Both the position numbers and the translations under genes were made by a program. From the NCBI GenBank assembly GCA_963764465.1, contig CAVXSO010000002.1:62001-126000 (forward strand): DNA of 64,000 nucleotides. The letters are read 5' to 3'. Position 1 is the first letter of the stretch. Each line of letters opens with the position of its first letter. The notes beneath the pieces are model-generated. The model saw nothing but the letters and a program-made list of their open reading frames with translations, ran no database searches and had not been told where the DNA came from. This DNA is from JAJXXT01 sp963764465 (GTDB lineage: Bacteria; Pseudomonadota; Alphaproteobacteria; Acetobacterales; Acetobacteraceae). Below, piece after piece: positions 63,493 to 64,000 of this stretch.

Positions 63493-64000
63493 ATGCAGCT
63501 CACCGTGGAAAACCTCCAGGGCGGCTATGGTGAGACACAGGTGCTGTTCGGCGTCTCGCTCAGCGTCGCGGAGGGGGAGGTGGTGAGCCTGCTGGGCCGC
63601 AACGGCATGGGCAAGACCACCACCGTGCGCACGCTCATGGGCCTGCTGCCGCGCCGTGGCGGGACGATGGCGCTGGACGGGCGCGACATCGGCGCGCTGC
63701 CGCCCTTCGCCATCGCCCGCGCCGGCCTCGGTCTGGTGCCGGAGGGGCGGCAGATCTTCCCCACCCTCAGCGTGGAGGAGAACCTGCTGGCGACGGCAAG
63801 GCCCGGCGCGTGGACGCTCGCGCGCGTGCACGCGCTGTTCCCGCGCCTCGCCGAGCGGCGGCGCCAGGCGGGGCGCCTGCTCTCCGGCGGCGAGCAGCAG
63901 ATGCTGGCGATCGGCCGCGCGCTGATGACCAACCCGCGCCTGCTGATCCTGGATGAAGCGACCGAGGGCCTGGCGCCGCTGATCCGCGAGGAAATCTGGG
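63493..64000 (+). CDS. livF: Branched-chain amino acid ABC transporter ATP-binding protein LivF (partial)
   Basis: The first 169 codons are present; the gene continues past the right edge. LTVENLQGGYGETQVLFGVSL, Walker A LLGRNGMGKTTTVRTLMG (about residue 36), the LivF-type VPEGRQIFPTLSVEENLL, signature LLSGGEQQMLAIGRALM and Walker B LLILDEATEGLAP are visible. The ATG at 63493 has GGAGG nine bases upstream, within the right arm of the palindromic element. Confidence 0.94.
   Translation, partial: MQLTVENLQGGYGETQVLFGVSLSVAEGEVVSLLGRNGMGKTTTVRTLMGLLPRRGGTMALDGRDIGALPPFAIARAGLGLVPEGRQIFPTLSVEENLLATARPGAWTLARVHALFPRLAERRRQAGRLLSGGEQQMLAIGRALMTNPRLLILDEATEGLAPLIREEIW

Overview
The window is a dense stretch of bacterial chromosome with very high GC, GC-rich third codon positions, short intergenic gaps and many ATGA or TGATG stop/start overlaps. 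Gene content points to an Alphaproteobacterium, most likely in the Rhodospirillales/Acetobacteraceae sphere: a hopanoid transporter HpnN with an HpnL-type membrane protein, a membrane-bound ferritin MbfA, a MaeB-type malic enzyme, GlnD, and several solute ABC importers. That placement is inference from gene content; no rRNA is present. I see no tRNA, rRNA, CRISPR array, phage gene, transposase or plasmid function. No gene-free stretch exceeds about 245 bases.

Layout. 1-3.7 kb: 5' part of a TfoX-domain gene, a TetR-MFS efflux pair, and a YgfZ-methyltransferase pair, all on minus. 3.8-6.9 kb: asnB and dihydroorotase, translationally coupled, plus strand. 6.9-9.6 kb: flavin-reductase-like protein, CaiB/BaiF CoA-transferase and HMG-CoA-lyase-like enzyme, minus. 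9.7-14.1 kb: RND efflux adaptor and HAE1 pump. 14.1-17.4 kb: an orphan molybdenum hydroxylase large subunit and a DUF2066 protein. 17.4-20.4 kb: DUF2218 and a His-rich PadR regulator, a glycosyltransferase, and the iron exporter MbfA. 20.5-25.6 kb: dadA-like, purH, a second glycosyltransferase and a MetE-like methyltransferase.

25.7-33.3 kb is a lipid-flavoured neighbourhood: hpnN coupled to a GH42-like protein, then a CDP-alcohol phosphatidyltransferase coupled to an HpnL-like flippase-type protein, divergent from a nucleotidyltransferase coupled to a 2-oxoglutarate dioxygenase. Nucleotidyltransferase plus CDP-alcohol transferase is the usual logic for making a phosphodiester-linked head group. 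This is the best candidate here for an undescribed pathway. 33.3-39.7 kb is a six-gene LacI-controlled sugar importer operon ending in a GH63-type hydrolase, possibly for glucosylglycerate or mannosylglycerate. 39.8-43.0 kb holds a large Asp-box propeller protein. 43.1-48.7 kb is a complete oligopeptide-type ABC importer with a Tat-exported binding protein. Two tiny ORFs follow, one with a CxxC motif.

49.2-55.3 kb: a secreted hypothetical protein, glnD and mutS as an overlapping minus-strand set. 55.4-59.4 kb: maeB and a thiamine-diphosphate enzyme, converging. 59.5-64.0 kb: a branched-chain amino acid type importer (binding protein, livH, livM, livG, livF). Its binding-protein gene is broken by one extra base at 59971. 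Its livG-livF junction carries a 158-bp element bounded by perfect 25-bp inverted repeats, the right arm of which contains the livF ribosome binding site. livF runs off the window end.
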